Shown: positions 45,955 to 57,862 of the stretch, piece by piece
Numbering within the stretch: the first letter of the stretch is position 1
How the letters are laid out: every line of letters starts with the position of its first letter
NCBI GenBank assembly: GCA_936432065.2
Contig: OW386293.2
Span: forward strand, 45,975,923-46,039,922
Source of the DNA: Rutpela maculata
Lineage: Eukaryota; Arthropoda; Insecta; Coleoptera; Cerambycidae
DNA length: 64,000 nucleotides
Direction: 5' to 3'
The notes under the pieces: generated by a model
The model's database searches: none
Told to the model about the DNA's origin: nothing
What the model saw: only the letters and a program-made list of their open reading frames with translations
Program-made: the position numbers and the translations under genes

Positions 45955-47170
45955 TCAAATACACACATCAAAAATTATAAAAACTTATACATTTTTTTTA
46001 TAAGTTTTTATAAGGATTTTTTGACAGGGAACCAAGGACCTCAATTTTTTTTGGAGTCAACATAAATTTAAAATGAAATTGTTAGGCTGCAGCAACTTTA
46101 TTGTTTTAATTTGTTCTATATATAATAACAAGTTTTGGATTAAATCGGCCCATTGCCTTACGTAAAATTTTAACAATTTAATTTTCAACACTGATATTTT
46201 CTGCTATTTTTCTATCATCCAGAGTCCTATTAATCGTATCGCAGAAATAAAAGTACCAAATTGTTCGCAATAAAGCTTTGAATAAGACTAAGTCTACGAA
46301 AAAACTTTCTGATAATTTGTTAATTTATAAAAATAAAAACCACCAAAAATTGCTTTTTTATGACAATTTACGATAACGTAATAATGTATCAATTTTAACT
46401 AAAGTTGATGAAACTATGCACTTTATTGAACTAAAGCTTCGTGCTAAATTTTAGTGCAAAATATTTACTCAAATGGCTAAAAACCAATAACTTCGAAATT
46501 TCCATCGCTTATTGTTTACGGGCATCATCGACTCGCAGCAGGACAATTTTTCTTTTCAAATTGTAGGTTCTTTTATGTATTTTTTAATGGTATTAAAAAA
46601 AAATCTTCGTCTAACCATTTTTCCGAGCATTTTTGTGAATGTTTTGTTTCTAATTTTCAAAATTATAGTTATAAACAAAGAATAATAAATAAATTTAAGT
46701 ATTTTTTATTAAACCAAATGCGGCAAACGAATTATGAAAAGAAATGAAATATCTAATATTTTTCTTAAAAAATCAATGATCTACTTGCATTTGGGGCCGA
46801 GATATGTCAGTTTTTGCCAGGGGCGGGTACAGGATTGACTTCTGGGGGGTACTGTAAGTCTGGAATACCCCTCATATACGCTTTTTACTATTAAAAATTA
46901 ATATTAGGTATATTTTACACTTCGGGGGGCACGTGCCCCGGTGCCCCACCCCCTAGATCCGCCACTGGCTTTTTTAATCATATTTTTAATTTTTTTATCA
47001 TATTATATATATATATATGATAAAAAAAATTAAAAATATGATTAAAAAAGCCAGTGGCGGATCTAGGGGGTGGGGCATATTATATATATATATATATGAT
47101 AAAAAAAATTAAAAATATGATTAAAAAAGCCAGTGGCGGATCTAGGGGGTGGGACACCGGGGCACGTGCC

Positions 47171-47217
<47 letters not shown>

Positions 47218-48315
47218 TAAAAAAATTAAAAATATGATTAAAAAAGCCAGTGGCGGATCTAGGGGGTGGGGCACCGGGGCACGTGCCCCCCCGAAGTGTA
47301 AAATATACCTAATATTAATTTTTAATAGTAAAAAGCGTATATAAGGGGTATTCCAGACTTACAGTACCCCCCAGAAGTCAATCCTGTACCCGCCCCTGGC
47401 AAAAACTGACATATCTCGGCCCCAAATGCAAGTAGATCATTGATTTTTTAAGAAAAATATTAGATATTTCATTTCTTTTCATAATTCGTTTGCCGCATTT
47501 GGTTTAATAAAAAATACTTAAATTTATTTATTATTCTTTGTTTATAACTATAATTTTGAAAATTAGAAACAAAACATTCACAAAAATGCTCGGAAAAATG
47601 GTTAGACGAAGATTTTTTTTTAATACCATTAAAAAATACATAAAAGAACCTACAATTTGAAAAGAAAAATTGTCCTGCTGCGAGTCGATGATGCCCGTAA
47701 ACAATAAGCGATGGAAATTTCGAAGTTATTGGTTTTTAGCCATTTGAGTAAATATTTTGCACTAAAATTTAGCACGAAGCTTTAGTTCAATAAAGTGCAT
47801 AGTTTCATCAACTTTAGTTAAAATTGATACATTATTACGTTATCGTAAATTGTCATAAAAAAGCAATTTTTGGTGGTTTTTATTTTTATAAATTAACAAA
47901 TTATCAGAAAGTTTTTTCGTAGACTCAGTCTTATTCAAAGCTTTATTGCGAACAATTTGGTACTTTTATTTCTGCGATACGATTAATAGGACTCTGGATG
48001 ATAGAAAAATAGCAGAAAATATCAGTGTTGAAAATTAAATTGTTAAAATTTTACGTAAGGCAATGGGCCGATTTAATCCAAAACTTGTTATTATATATAG
48101 AACAAATTAAAACAATAAAGTTGCTGCAGCCTAACAATTTCATTTTAAATTTATGTTGACTCCAAAAAAATTGAGGTCCTTGGTTCTTGTATACCCACTA
48201 AATCACAATTTTATGGATTCTTACTTGCTTGCTTTCCCTGTCAAAAAATCCTTATAAAAACTTATAAAAAAAATGTATAAGTTTTTATAATTTTTGATGT
48301 GTGTATTTGAAATGT
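45955..48315. repeat. 2.36-kb palindrome
   Basis: The arms 45955-46940 and 47290-48315 are near-perfect inverted copies, with ATTTCAAATACACACATC at one edge and its inverse at the other. The centre holds tandem copies of a CAGTGGCGGATCTAGGGGG unit and AT microsatellites. The outermost ~70 bp of both arms equal the end of element G (GATTTTTTGACAGGG), so the palindrome includes an element terminus and flanking DNA. Confidence 0.9.
46943..47290. repeat. Central tandem repeats of the palindrome
   Basis: Three or four partial units: CCAGTGGCGGATCTAGGGGG, CACGTGCCCC and a (TA)n tract with ATTAAAAATATGATTAAAAA. The first unit is inverted to the others. The CAGTGGCGGATCTAGGGGG form resembles hAT-type MITE ends. 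Confidence 0.85.
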
Positions 48316-48953
48316 GTTTTAATTGTAAATTCTCATATGGTATCTACCAGTATTGATGAGTTGTTATAGTACATTTAATTAAAAGTTTTTATAGTGTTTT
48401 GAATATAAATTCCCATATATGATATCTATTAGTATTGATGAGCTCTATGTACTATACATGTAATTAAAAGTTTCTATAGGTTTTTATAGGTTTGTATAGT
48501 GTTCTGAATGTAAATTTCCCATAGAAATTCTATTAGTATTAATAGGTTTTTTAAGGATTTTCGTTTGTGTATTTGAAATATATTTTTAATGCCAAATCCC
48601 ATAAACTTACATATTTACTTACTATTAATATTTCAAATATCAATAGTAAATATAGTGGTAAACACTAAATACTGCAAAAGTCCTCTTGTTTCCTCTAGCG
48701 TTCTAGCCTAAACGCAGTTGATAAGTTAGCAGTAAAAGAGACTGCTTTACTTTCAATTTAACTTCGTGGTATGTGCTCTGCGGCTAAGGCTCTCCATCTT
48801 CTTGATGCTTGCCTTGGATTGTTATTATAGATAAATTACGGTGCTCTTTTGGCTGGGCTGATTTAGTTTATTTGATATTATTAGGGTTGGTAATTAGTGT
48901 TAGTTTATTTGTGGTTATGTTTTGTATTTTTTTGGAATTTTATATGAGGCTAT

Positions 48954-49185
48954 CAGCGCGAAAACGGCCTAAGCCACATTTTATGACGTTTGAGTTTATC
49001 GGCTCAACTTGCTGCCTAAGTATATACATTTATAATGTGAAACGGCCTAAGCGACCTTTGCCCACTATTAAAAAGATGGTGCCACTAGTTTCACTTTACT
49101 TTAACAACATGTCATGCGCGTAATCGGCCTAACCCACAATTTTGTGGGTTAGGCCGTTTTTTAGGGTTAGGCCGTTTTCGCGCTG
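48954..49185. mobile_element. Small TIR element, CAGCGCGAAAACGGCC ends
   Basis: 232 bp, with CAGCGCGAAAACGGCCTAA at the left and the inverse (TTAGGCCGTTTTCGCGCTG) at the right, plus further inner GGCCTAA boxes. I found no convincing target duplication. It lies inside element G, 23 bp before the MULE-like MITE. Confidence 0.65.
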
Positions 49186-49208
49186 GTAGCCTTAATGTGC
49201 TAGCTGTG

Positions 49209-49501
49209 CACGGTCATTAAACCATACGGTTGTCTCAATCAGCAGCTTGATGGCGAGAGAGACGCGGGGGGGGGAAATAGAATGAAAAAGACAGACATAT
49301 CTGATTTCCGTGCAAAAGACAGAGACAAAGATGCTTGTAGTGTCTACAGGTGACGTAGGCTGTAGACCCTACCGGAATCTCTGTGTCTGTCTTCTGCACG
49401 GAAATCAGATATGTCTGTCTCTTTCATTCGATTTCCCGCCCCCCGCGTCTCTCTCGTCCTAAAGCTGCTGATTGATGTAACCGTATCGCTTATTGACCGT
49501 G
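49209..49501. mobile_element. MULE-like palindromic MITE (family E), copy 1
   Basis: 293 bp, CACGGTCATTAAACC / inverse CACGGTCAATAAGCG; perfect 9-bp duplication CTAGCTGTG (49200-49208, 49502-49510). Nine-base duplications fit the Mutator superfamily. Pairing covers all but ~45 central bases. Confidence 0.92.
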
Positions 49502-49867
49502 CTAGCTGTGCACAGTGTCAATTTAACAAGCCCACGCTAGTTTCTTAGGTCACATTAAATTAGATATGAATCAGCGACATGTATAACAGCTCCCTCTACT
49601 GGAGGCTGGAGTATGTAACACTAAACTTTCATAAGTTTTAATTATGTGTGTGTGTGTGTGTGTTTTAACTGTACATTCCTCGTATGAAACCTATTAGTAT
49701 ACGTAAGTTTTTATAGTATTTGAAATACAAAGTTTTTTTTATAAGTTCTAAATGTGGTCTGATGTGCGGCTATTTCAAATGTGTTTTTAATGTGAATTCC
49801 TTGCCTGAGGTTTATCAGCATTTGCATAAATTAATAGGAAATGCGAAGTTTTTATATTTGCTGCATA

Positions 49868-50603
49868 CTCCGATTAAAGAACTTATATCTAGATACATAA
49901 TGGCATGAATTTTATGATCCCGAAAGACTCCCATTCTAAGGCACTTCTTCCCATAAGTTGCTGATTGGCCCATCGGCGTATTCGCGGCCGCTCGTACACG
50001 ATCGGCTTCAGTTCGATTATCATAATATCAGTTTGACAGTTCGGCCATTAATGTCAATAAATGTTTTTCGTGTTCTCCGACCAAAAACTGGTAAAAAAGT
50101 AATTTCATTTTAAGTTGTGATTTGCTTAATACCTAAATAATATTCTCTATTCATATTTACACAGTTTAGTGACAATATATTTTGTGCAAATAAATAGTGA
50201 AGTGCTGTGCCGTTTGCAGAAAGCAGTTTAGAAAAGAAGAAAATCGATCGTTCCATAGTCGTAACATGATGAAGTTCAGTTTACAGTTATAAAATAAATA
50301 GCAATTAAATTTTAATATCCTTTCAATACATATGTATCTTACTGTTTTATCTTACTGTAATATCGTATGCCTACATCACGTTATATAAAGAGCCGGTAAT
50401 GCAGGAATTGCAATAATTCATTTTAATGAAAATATTTACCATTCTACACATTTTGTACACACACAACGCCACTGTTGCCTATGGGATGTGATGTTCATCT
50501 ATCCATTTTAATGGACATATCATGTGATTATGTTAGGAGCAAACAAGGTATATAGTGAAAAGATAGCCTGTTATGTATCTAGATATAAGTTCTTTAATCG
50601 GAG
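49868..50603. mobile_element. TIR element, CTCCGATTAAAGAACTTATA ends
   Basis: 736 bp. The inverted ends match over ~35 bases (through TCTAGATACATAA). It is flanked by gctgcata / gctgcgta (seven of eight), and an uninterrupted version of the site is visible in the related repeat unit near 50832. Interior AT-rich with an internal GC-rich patch near 49990; no gene recognised. Confidence 0.8.
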
Positions 50604-52585
50604 GCTGCGTACAATGGGTTTTTAATGTAAATTACCTATATGGAGTCTATCAGTAGTTATATGTATTAGTATATTTAAGTTTTTATAGTATTCGAAATAC
50701 AAAGTTTTTTATACATTCTGAATATGGTTTGATGTGGCTATTTGAAATGTGTTTTTAATGTAAATTCCTTACCTGAGGTCTATCAGCATTTGCATATATT
50801 AATAGGAAATACGAAGTTTTTATAATATTTGCTGCGTACAATGGGTTTTTAATGTAAATTCCCTATATGGTGTCTATCAGTAGTTATACGTTTTCACGGT
50901 ATGTAATTGAAATATGAAGTGTTATAGATATTCTATATGTATTTGAAAAGTATTTTTAACGAAAATTCCCCATACGAGGCCTATCAGTATTTGTAAGTTC
51001 TTATATGGTGTTTGAAATACGAAGATTTTAAGTGGTTCAGATGTGTCTAAGTTCTTGAAGTATTTGAAATGTGTTTTGAATGTAAATTCCTTGCCTGAAG
51101 TCTATCAACACTTGCACGTTTTAATAATAAACACGAAGTTCTTATAAAATTCTATGAGGATATGCAATGGGGTTTTAAAGTAAATTCTCTGAATGAAGTC
51201 TATCAGTACATTTATAAGTATTTATGGTAATTAAATTACGAAGTTTTATAGGTTTTTATATGAATTTGAAAGATATTGATGTAAACTCTCAGTACGAGGC
51301 CTATAAGTATTTATAAGTTTTTATGGCGTTTGAAACATGAAAATTTTATAGATTCTGTGAGTTTTTAATGTATATTCCTCGCTTGAGGTCTATTGTAAAA
51401 CTTTTATGCTTTTATGGGAATAAGAGGGTTTTCTAAAATACAATGTGTATATATACTTACAATGGATTTTAATCTTACAATGGATTTTAATGTAAATTAT
51501 ATGAAATTTATTGTATTAGTAAGTTTAGTTTAGTAAGTATTGTAACTTTTTTAGGTTGACTACTATTGAAATCCCATGAAAATTTTTCAAATTAATAGTT
51601 GTAAATAATACTTTTCAATGGGTGCACTGAGAAATCCTCATTAAATTCTTATATAAAACTAAACTAATAATAACACTTAAAATCATATATACTAGTTATT
51701 TCTTATTTAATGTTATAAAATTCATCCCTGGTTTCCTGATGAAACATTATTAGTTTTACTACTATTGGAACCCCATGAACACTAATCAAATGAATAGTCG
51801 TAAATCATTATTAATACTTTTTAATAGATGTCCCTATAAATCCTTATATAAACTAAACTGATATGGACCCATGAAGTCTTATAAAATGCCTACTAGGAAC
51901 TCCTTGGTATATCTTTTCAATTTCATTACTCTTCAGATTCCAAAAAAACTCACAAAAGTATTCGATAATACCTTATTCATAATTTTTAACATGCATCCTT
52001 ACACGTTTCTATTAAATTCTTATATAAACCAAGCTGATATATACCTATGAAGTCTCATAAAAAAATAAGTACAAATATATTCTTATAAAAATGTATAAAA
52101 TGTCTACTAGGAACTCCTTAGTATATCTTTTCAATTTCTGCAGATCCCATAAAAAGCCACAAAAATATTCGATGTAATACCTTATTAACACTTTTTAATA
52201 CGTGTCCTTATTAATCCTCATTAAATTATTATATAAACTAAACTGATAACAACCCCTCAGATCTTACAAAAACCATATACTAATTGTTTCTTATAAAAGA
52301 TTACAGAACTCGTATTTGATTTTACTGATGAAACCTTTTCAATTTCAACACTATTCAGATCCCATGAGAACTTATCAAATTAAAAGTTGTAATGCCATAT
52401 AAAAACTGTTTTTAGTATAAACACTTATGGAAACATACCAATAACATACTTATTCATCCCAATATAATTTCTATATGGCAAAATTAATGTACTGTATAAA
52501 ACCTTATAAACCAGATAGGCTCTTATGATTACCCATTAAAAATGTATAATTATCTATAAGTTTGAAATAGGATTTTTTGACAGGG

Positions 52586-53210
52586 TTACCTATTCACCCC
52601 AGCGTTGCCACATTTGGTAGATTTCTACTTTTTTAGTAAAATTTTAAGGATTTTTTGTAAAGTTTGGTAGGTAGGTAAAATTTGCTAGTATATAGATTTC
52701 TGGTAGATTTTTGATACATTATTATGGTTAATTTTTTTTGGATTTTTTCACCAAAATGCATTATTTCGGACGAAAAATGTTTTGGGATTCAACCCCCGTT
52801 CATCAAAAAAAAAAATTTTTTCTTCAGATCCCCCCCCCCCTCTTCAAAAAACCCAATTTACTACTTTTCTTATTTGAATCTACTAAAAATCTACTAAATA
52901 ATTTTTTTTAGTAGATTTTAGGAGATTTAAACAAGAAAACTAGTAGATTGTCACGAAGAAAATGTGGCAACGCTGATTCACGCCCATTTACCCCCAATCC
53001 TTCAATGGATGAAGATCAAAATATAATCATCAAGTTCCAGATCTAGTATAATACATATAGGTGTACCAAATTTCAAATCAATATCATAAACAGTTCCAGA
53101 GTAATCGTGCGCACAAAAAGTTACAGACACGCCGACAGAACGACTATTTGAACAAAACAAAATTTTTTTACGATTACTAGGTACAGTTCCATTCCATTAT
53201 GTGAAAGTGG
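52586..53210. repeat. Repeat F, copy 3, right part
   Basis: After element G the sequence resumes repeat F (CCCATTTACCCCCAATCC, CCAAATTTCAAATCAATATC, CGTGCGCACAAAAAGTTACAGAC), interrupted by an hAT MITE. It has no GACAGACAGACC array. Confidence 0.75.
52600..52975. mobile_element. hAT-type MITE, 376 bp
   Basis: CAGCGTTGCCACATTT / inverse; 8-bp flanks attcaccc / attcacgc (seven of eight). Interior repeats TAGTAGATTT-type boxes. Confidence 0.88.
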
Positions 53211-53311
53211 AAGTGAAATTCCAACAGCGCTAGTATTTGACAACTGACTCCCACTGAAACTTTAAATAGTTACCGATGGTGGCGCTAGTTACAAATTCAC
53301 TCGGTGCCTAT

Positions 53312-53604
53312 CACGGTCAATAAACGGTACGATTACCTCAATCAGCAGCTTTAGGACGAGAGAGACGCGGGGGGCGAGAAATCGAATGAACGAGACAGAC
53401 ATATCTGATTTCCGTGCAATAGACAGAGACAAAGATTCCGGTAGGGTCTACAGCCTACGTCACCTGTAGACACTACAGGCATCTTTGTCTCTGTCTTTTG
53501 CACGGAAATCAGATATGTCTGTCTCTTTCATTCGATTTCCCGCCCCCGTGTCTCTCTCGTCCTAAAGCTGCTGATTGAGGTAACCGTACCGTTTATTGAC
53601 CGTG
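53312..53604. mobile_element. MULE-like palindromic MITE (family E), copy 2
   Basis: 293 bp, same as copy 1 in opposite orientation; perfect 9-bp duplication GGTGCCTAT (53303-53311, 53605-53613). Confidence 0.95.
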
Positions 53605-53632
53605 GGTGCCTATAGGCTAATAAACATATTCG

Positions 53633-53750
53633 GGGTTTACGAAAATTTACTCTGAGTGGCCAGATCACTATCTCTGTCTTTATCATTCTTATAGTTTTAG
53701 AAACAGAGAATGATATTTACAAATCGCTCAGAGTGAATTTTCGTAAACCC
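53633..53750. repeat. Short palindromic MITE-like hairpin
   Basis: CGGGGTTTACGAAAATTTAC and its inverse enclose ~118 bp, with paired ACTCTGAG/CTCAGAGT boxes. Target duplication uncertain. Confidence 0.7.
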
Positions 53751-53761
53751 CGATTATATTC

Positions 53762-54966
53762 CCAGTAAACATTAATGTAACTTTATCTCTCTGAGAGGTA
53801 AGATTAATAAAACATTTTTATATAAAATATTTTACATAATTTTACATATAGCATATACGTAAAATAATATCATATTTAAGTCAACATATTAACTTAATTA
53901 CTTATACACAAGTTTACATATAAAAATGTTTACCTACTTCATTTTACATCGAAGTCATGGAACGCGACAGTGTCACGCTCACGCAGCACGCCAGTGTAAA
54001 ATGATGTAAAATCTAACGTTTGTTTTTTGATTATTTTTGTGAAAAATTGTGGATGATGTCTTTTAATAACTTTGATGCAGAACTGTGAACCATAAAGCGT
54101 TGTGACTTTTTTAAATATTATTTTATTTGGACGTTTTATTAGTGTAGAGGATAGGTGCAAACATAAACATGCCCTCTTGTTTGCGAGTTTGGTGTACATA
54201 CCTATGCTGGAGGTGCACCATTTTCCAGTGAATGACCCAAAAGTAAGTTTGTGTTGTACCGTTTTTATAAAGATATTTATTTAAATGAAACGTAATCTTT
54301 TTATAGGTTAGAATTATTTCACGGGCAATCGTTATTCTCGACAGACAATTATATCATTACATGGATTTTGTTACACAAAAGCTGTATGTTGGTGCTGTTT
54401 CCACTTTATTAAGTTCAACTGAATCCAGCGTAAGAAGTTGTAATTCAAGGAAACCCAGATCTTAATAGTGACCAAAAGCTTTTGCGAAGTACTATGCATA
54501 GGTATGGTTATTGTTTACCGACATCTTATAGCACCTACTTTGTGTTCGTTATTGTATTGTACATATATTTCAAGGTTTTGTACTTATGTGTAAAGTAGGC
54601 TAATATTTTCCTGCAATTTTTCTTTTGTCCAAAATTGGCTTTAGCACGTCAAAATACTTCAAAAAAATTAGATCAGAACCTTAGGACAAAACCATTGTCC
54701 TTTTTTAGGGGATAAAAGGGGTGGGAACCAAAAACTGATAAATTCTTTTTTAATATCAGAATCGGTTTCAGCGTGTTAAAAAACAGATTAGATGGTTCTG
54801 ATCAAAAGCGCAGCCCCTTTTTTTGTTGTCTTGTGATTAATGATATTGCTTGTATCGCCATTAAAAAAATTAAGTTGATCAGTATAAAACTACGAAGAAA
54901 ACTAGAATTGTCTAAACCTTTTTAGTTAATTTGGTTGCAATAAATTAAGACAATTAAGATTTGCCA
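53762..54966. other. Left interior of family I; no gene I can support
   Basis: Two short opposing frames exist. Around 54206-54242 one frame reads LEVHHFPVNDPK, a form seen in the FH-x-FP part of THAP domains, followed by a GTAAGT donor-like site. The upstream cysteines would need a frame change, so I do not call a gene. Confidence 0.35.
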
Positions 54967-55665
54967 TTTTAAAAAAAAACCGCTGCCCAAGGAATCACTA
55001 CTTCCACATCCAAATTTTTTATCCAAGTCACTTACAACGAAAAAAATTTGTATGTGGAAATAATTGTTTATGGAACTTTAATAATATAATATTTGAAATC
55101 CTCTACCCCAAAAACCCATAAAACGATACCCCACATCGGTAGCGGGGTGGGGGTGGTGATGGGGGGTGGTAGTGGGGGTGGATGAAGTAAAAAAATATTT
55201 AGAGGTTTGTGGTTCTTGTACACACACTAAATCACAATTTTTTTTTCATCCCCTTTAATAATGGGGTGGGGGTGGTAATGGGGGTGGCTAATGCCAAAAC
55301 TTTTTTGGGACCTTAGTTTCTCTTGTATATACTAAATATCAATTTTATGGACTCTTACCTGCTTGATTTACCTATTTTCCCCAAATTTACCCCAATTTAC
55401 CTCCCGACGGAACAAGATGAAAATATAATCTAGTTCTAGATCTCGTTAAAGTACATATGTGTACCAAATTTCAAGTCAATATCTCAAACGGTTCCAGAGT
55501 AAACGTGCGCACAAAAAAAAGTTACAGACAGACCGACAGACAGAAATTTTTTTTTCGTTCAAACTTAAAATCTCGACGTTTCGTGACATTCTAAGCCTAT
55601 TTGAACAATAAATTTTTCTAAAAATTTTTTTGTTGTTACTATACTTCCACTGGATGTGGAAGTAA
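54967..55665. repeat. Repeat F, copy 2
   Basis: Matches copy 1 from CCGCTGCCCAAGGAATCAC to ACTTCCACTGGATGTGGAAGT. It has only a 21-base version of the GACAGACAGACC array. Confidence 0.9.
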
Positions 55666-55675
55666 TATGCTTCTG

Positions 55676-57060
55676 GTAGAGCTAAATCATCTTGGCAAAG
55701 GACTCCGCACATTTTCTTATTAAAAATGGCTCTCGGTGAATGTAATACCTACCTAATATAATATAATTTAATATGTATACAAAAAAAGCTTAAGAAACAG
55801 TAACAAGTTCGAAAATTGAATCGTTGATTGTTTACTTTTCAGTGGCGTTAATTAACAATTTGTTGATATGACTGTTAAAGAAACTACTTTTATCATGGGA
55901 TTCTCACAAGATTGATGCACTCGTCTGCAACTTGTGTATGAAAAAAGTACTGCTTTACACACTTGTTGCATAAACAAGTAGGTATTTTAAAATTATTTAA
56001 AACAATTTTTTGGCAATTATTTAACAAATGCATTTTTTTCACGCTTCACGGCTCCCAATTGGCGTAGAAAACCCCGTTTTTTAAAATTATTTCTTTTTTT
56101 GTGATCTTTTGAAGAATGTTAATAATTTTTAATTGTTTAATTCTGAAAAAAAAAATTCTTTATAAAAAATTAAAAATGATTTTAAATAGTTTAAAAAAAT
56201 TGTGTTAACACCACTGAAGAGTAGGAGAAAAATCTACATTCTAAAACAAATTGTTCTATGACTTGATGCACTTAAACAGTCAACGGTTCAATTTTCGACT
56301 TTGTTATTGTTTTCTTTTGGCGTTGTTATAAACATTTCCACTTGAAATTTGGTGTGATGATTTAATGGACTTATTTAGCATATTTTTTTATTACATTTTG
56401 CAAAAAAATCTCTTAATTTTAGAGCGAAATTCAAAAAACCAGGATATTCTACGATCTCTAGTTGCATTTTCATTCCCCTTTTTTTCGGCAGTTATATGCT
56501 GCATACACCATCTCTGGCAGATTAGACAAATCTGATTTTAAATAGCTGGGTTTTAACAGTGTAAACTCAACTTTGAGGCAGACTTTCGGATAGAATGACA
56601 GCACTTTGAACACATCGGTTCATGTTTAAAGCAGTATACTTCTGAAACTTATCGGATCGACCTCAAATTTTCCATTCCATTGGAAGCGTGTTTTCGTAAA
56701 GTTTTGTTAAAATATATAAATTATTATTTAAGCTATCATAAATTGTTTAATAACTACAGTCCAGAAAAATTGATATTCTTTAGGAAATAACTGGAGGAGA
56801 CATTAACTTTTATTTTTAAGTAGAATACCTCTGAACATTTCTAGAAAGTTAGATAGTTTTATATTTTAAATATAACCATTTTTTACAAAAAATTTTCATT
56901 CAAAATATAAAACTACTCGGCTCTCTAAATAAGGTATCCGACTTAAAAATAAAACTTGGTGTCAACTTCGGTAATTTTCTAAAGAGATATATTTTTCTGT
57001 ATAACTTATAAAGAACTGTATTCATATATCTAACTTTAAAAATCCAATTGTGTAGTATCA
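55676..57060. other. J-like repeat remnant and AT-rich interior
   Basis: 55676-56395 contains boxes shared with the J palindrome (AAGTCGAAAATTGAACC-type and TTGATGCACTTAAACA). The remainder to 57060 is AT-rich with no gene recognised. Confidence 0.5.
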
Positions 57061-57595
57061 ATATTTAAAAAGTGCTGGGATATGCTATTTTGAACATAGG
57101 TAGGTAAATAAAATATATACATGCTACATCATAAAGAGATAAAAAGTATATAAGTTACGTAGCGTAAGGTCACTATCAAGTGGTTGAATATACATATACG
57201 CTACATCATAAAGAGATAAAATTAGTTACGTATGCTTTACATAGCAAGTGGTTGAATATACATATACACTACGTCATTTGTTCCATACCGTGAGGTCACA
57301 GTGTTACCTCTTCACTATGTAAAAATCATATGCACATGTTGCTGACATTTCGCAGAGTATGCACATATGATTATGCGTCACATTTTACATAGCACGTTAC
57401 TTCTGCGAAACTTAGTTTACGTAGCATTTATGTATATGCTATATATTTATGTTTGCTGGGTTATAGTTAAGGTCAATGCGCTTTTCTTTAAATATATTTA
57501 TTTTTATTCTGGCGTACATAGCAAAAAAATAAAAAACACAAAGTATTTTATTGAGACTGTGCACGGGAGTGCCATCCTTTCTCGGTCGTTTTGTA

Positions 57596-57808
57596 TCAGC
57601 GTGATGTATGCTCTTTTATGGCATTCATAATTTTAGGCCAAATGTCATCCGTCTTCTCACTTTTAAAAGTTCTCAGAATTTTTTTCCCCTCATAAAATTT
57701 TATTAGAGATCCTGCAGTCTTGTCATATTCCTTAAGTCTTCTTAAGACTACCTCAGGTTTATCATCTTCCCTTTGTATTAATGGTTCTCCAGTTACGTCA
57801 TCTTTACC
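57596..57808 (-). CDS. AK3: Adenylate kinase 3, last coding exon
   Basis: 71 codons with stop, starting GKDDVTGEPLIQREDDKP and ending in a helical segment with IWPKIMNAIKEH. This is the end of the LID domain and the C-terminal helix of the mitochondrial GTP:AMP phosphotransferase, which rephosphorylates AMP using GTP in the matrix. DDVTGEPLIQREDDKPE is highly characteristic of AK3/AK4. The acceptor AG is at 57809-57810; the upstream candidate AG, 19 bases earlier, would bring an in-frame TAA. Phase 0 joins it perfectly to the exon at 58870. Reading frame upstream of 57808 is intron and transposon, not coding. Confidence 0.9.
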   Translation of the reverse strand, partial: GKDDVTGEPLIQREDDKPEVVLRRLKEYDKTAGSLIKFYEGKKILRTFKSEKTDDIWPKIMNAIKEHTSR

Positions 57809-57862
57809 CTTTACAAAAGTTGAAAGTCTAATATAAGTAATAATAATAAAAATAAATAATAA

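Larger units (their letters stand above)
48236..52585. mobile_element. Element G: 4.35 kb of degenerate repeats between CCCTGTCAAAAAATCC ends
   Basis: CCCTGTCAAAAAATCC at the left and its inverse at the right. It interrupts repeat F (left part about 48130-48235, right part 52586-53210). The left two thirds hold degenerate direct repeats around TTTGAAATGTGTTTTTAATG, the right third inverted-type repeats of about 200 bp (landmarks near 51563, 51763, 51935, 52128 and 52348). It is interrupted by three smaller elements. No transposase seen. Confidence 0.7.
53761..57460. mobile_element. Family I CCC-ended DNA element
   Basis: CCCAGTAAACATTAATG at the left; the right end is the inverse of CCCAGCAAACATAAAT. 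Subterminal zones carry TTTACATA, TTACGTA and TACGTAAA boxes. It contains repeat F copy 2 (54967-55665) and J-like remnants (55676-56395). A decayed frame near 54170-54242 faintly resembles a THAP domain. No active gene. Confidence 0.6.

Noticed and set aside
46818..46967. Independent hAT MITE in the palindrome centre
   Set aside because: Ends look right (CAGGGGCGGG / CCGCCACTG) but the 8-bp flanks do not match.
47054..47344. Gly/Tyr-Ile repeat protein
   Set aside because: Translation of AT microsatellite and CAGTGGCGGATC units, mirrored on the other strand.
54102..54284. THAP-domain gene in family I
   Set aside because: Only the HHFPVNDPK stretch fits; cysteines need a frame change and no AVP box follows. 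Kept as a hint only.
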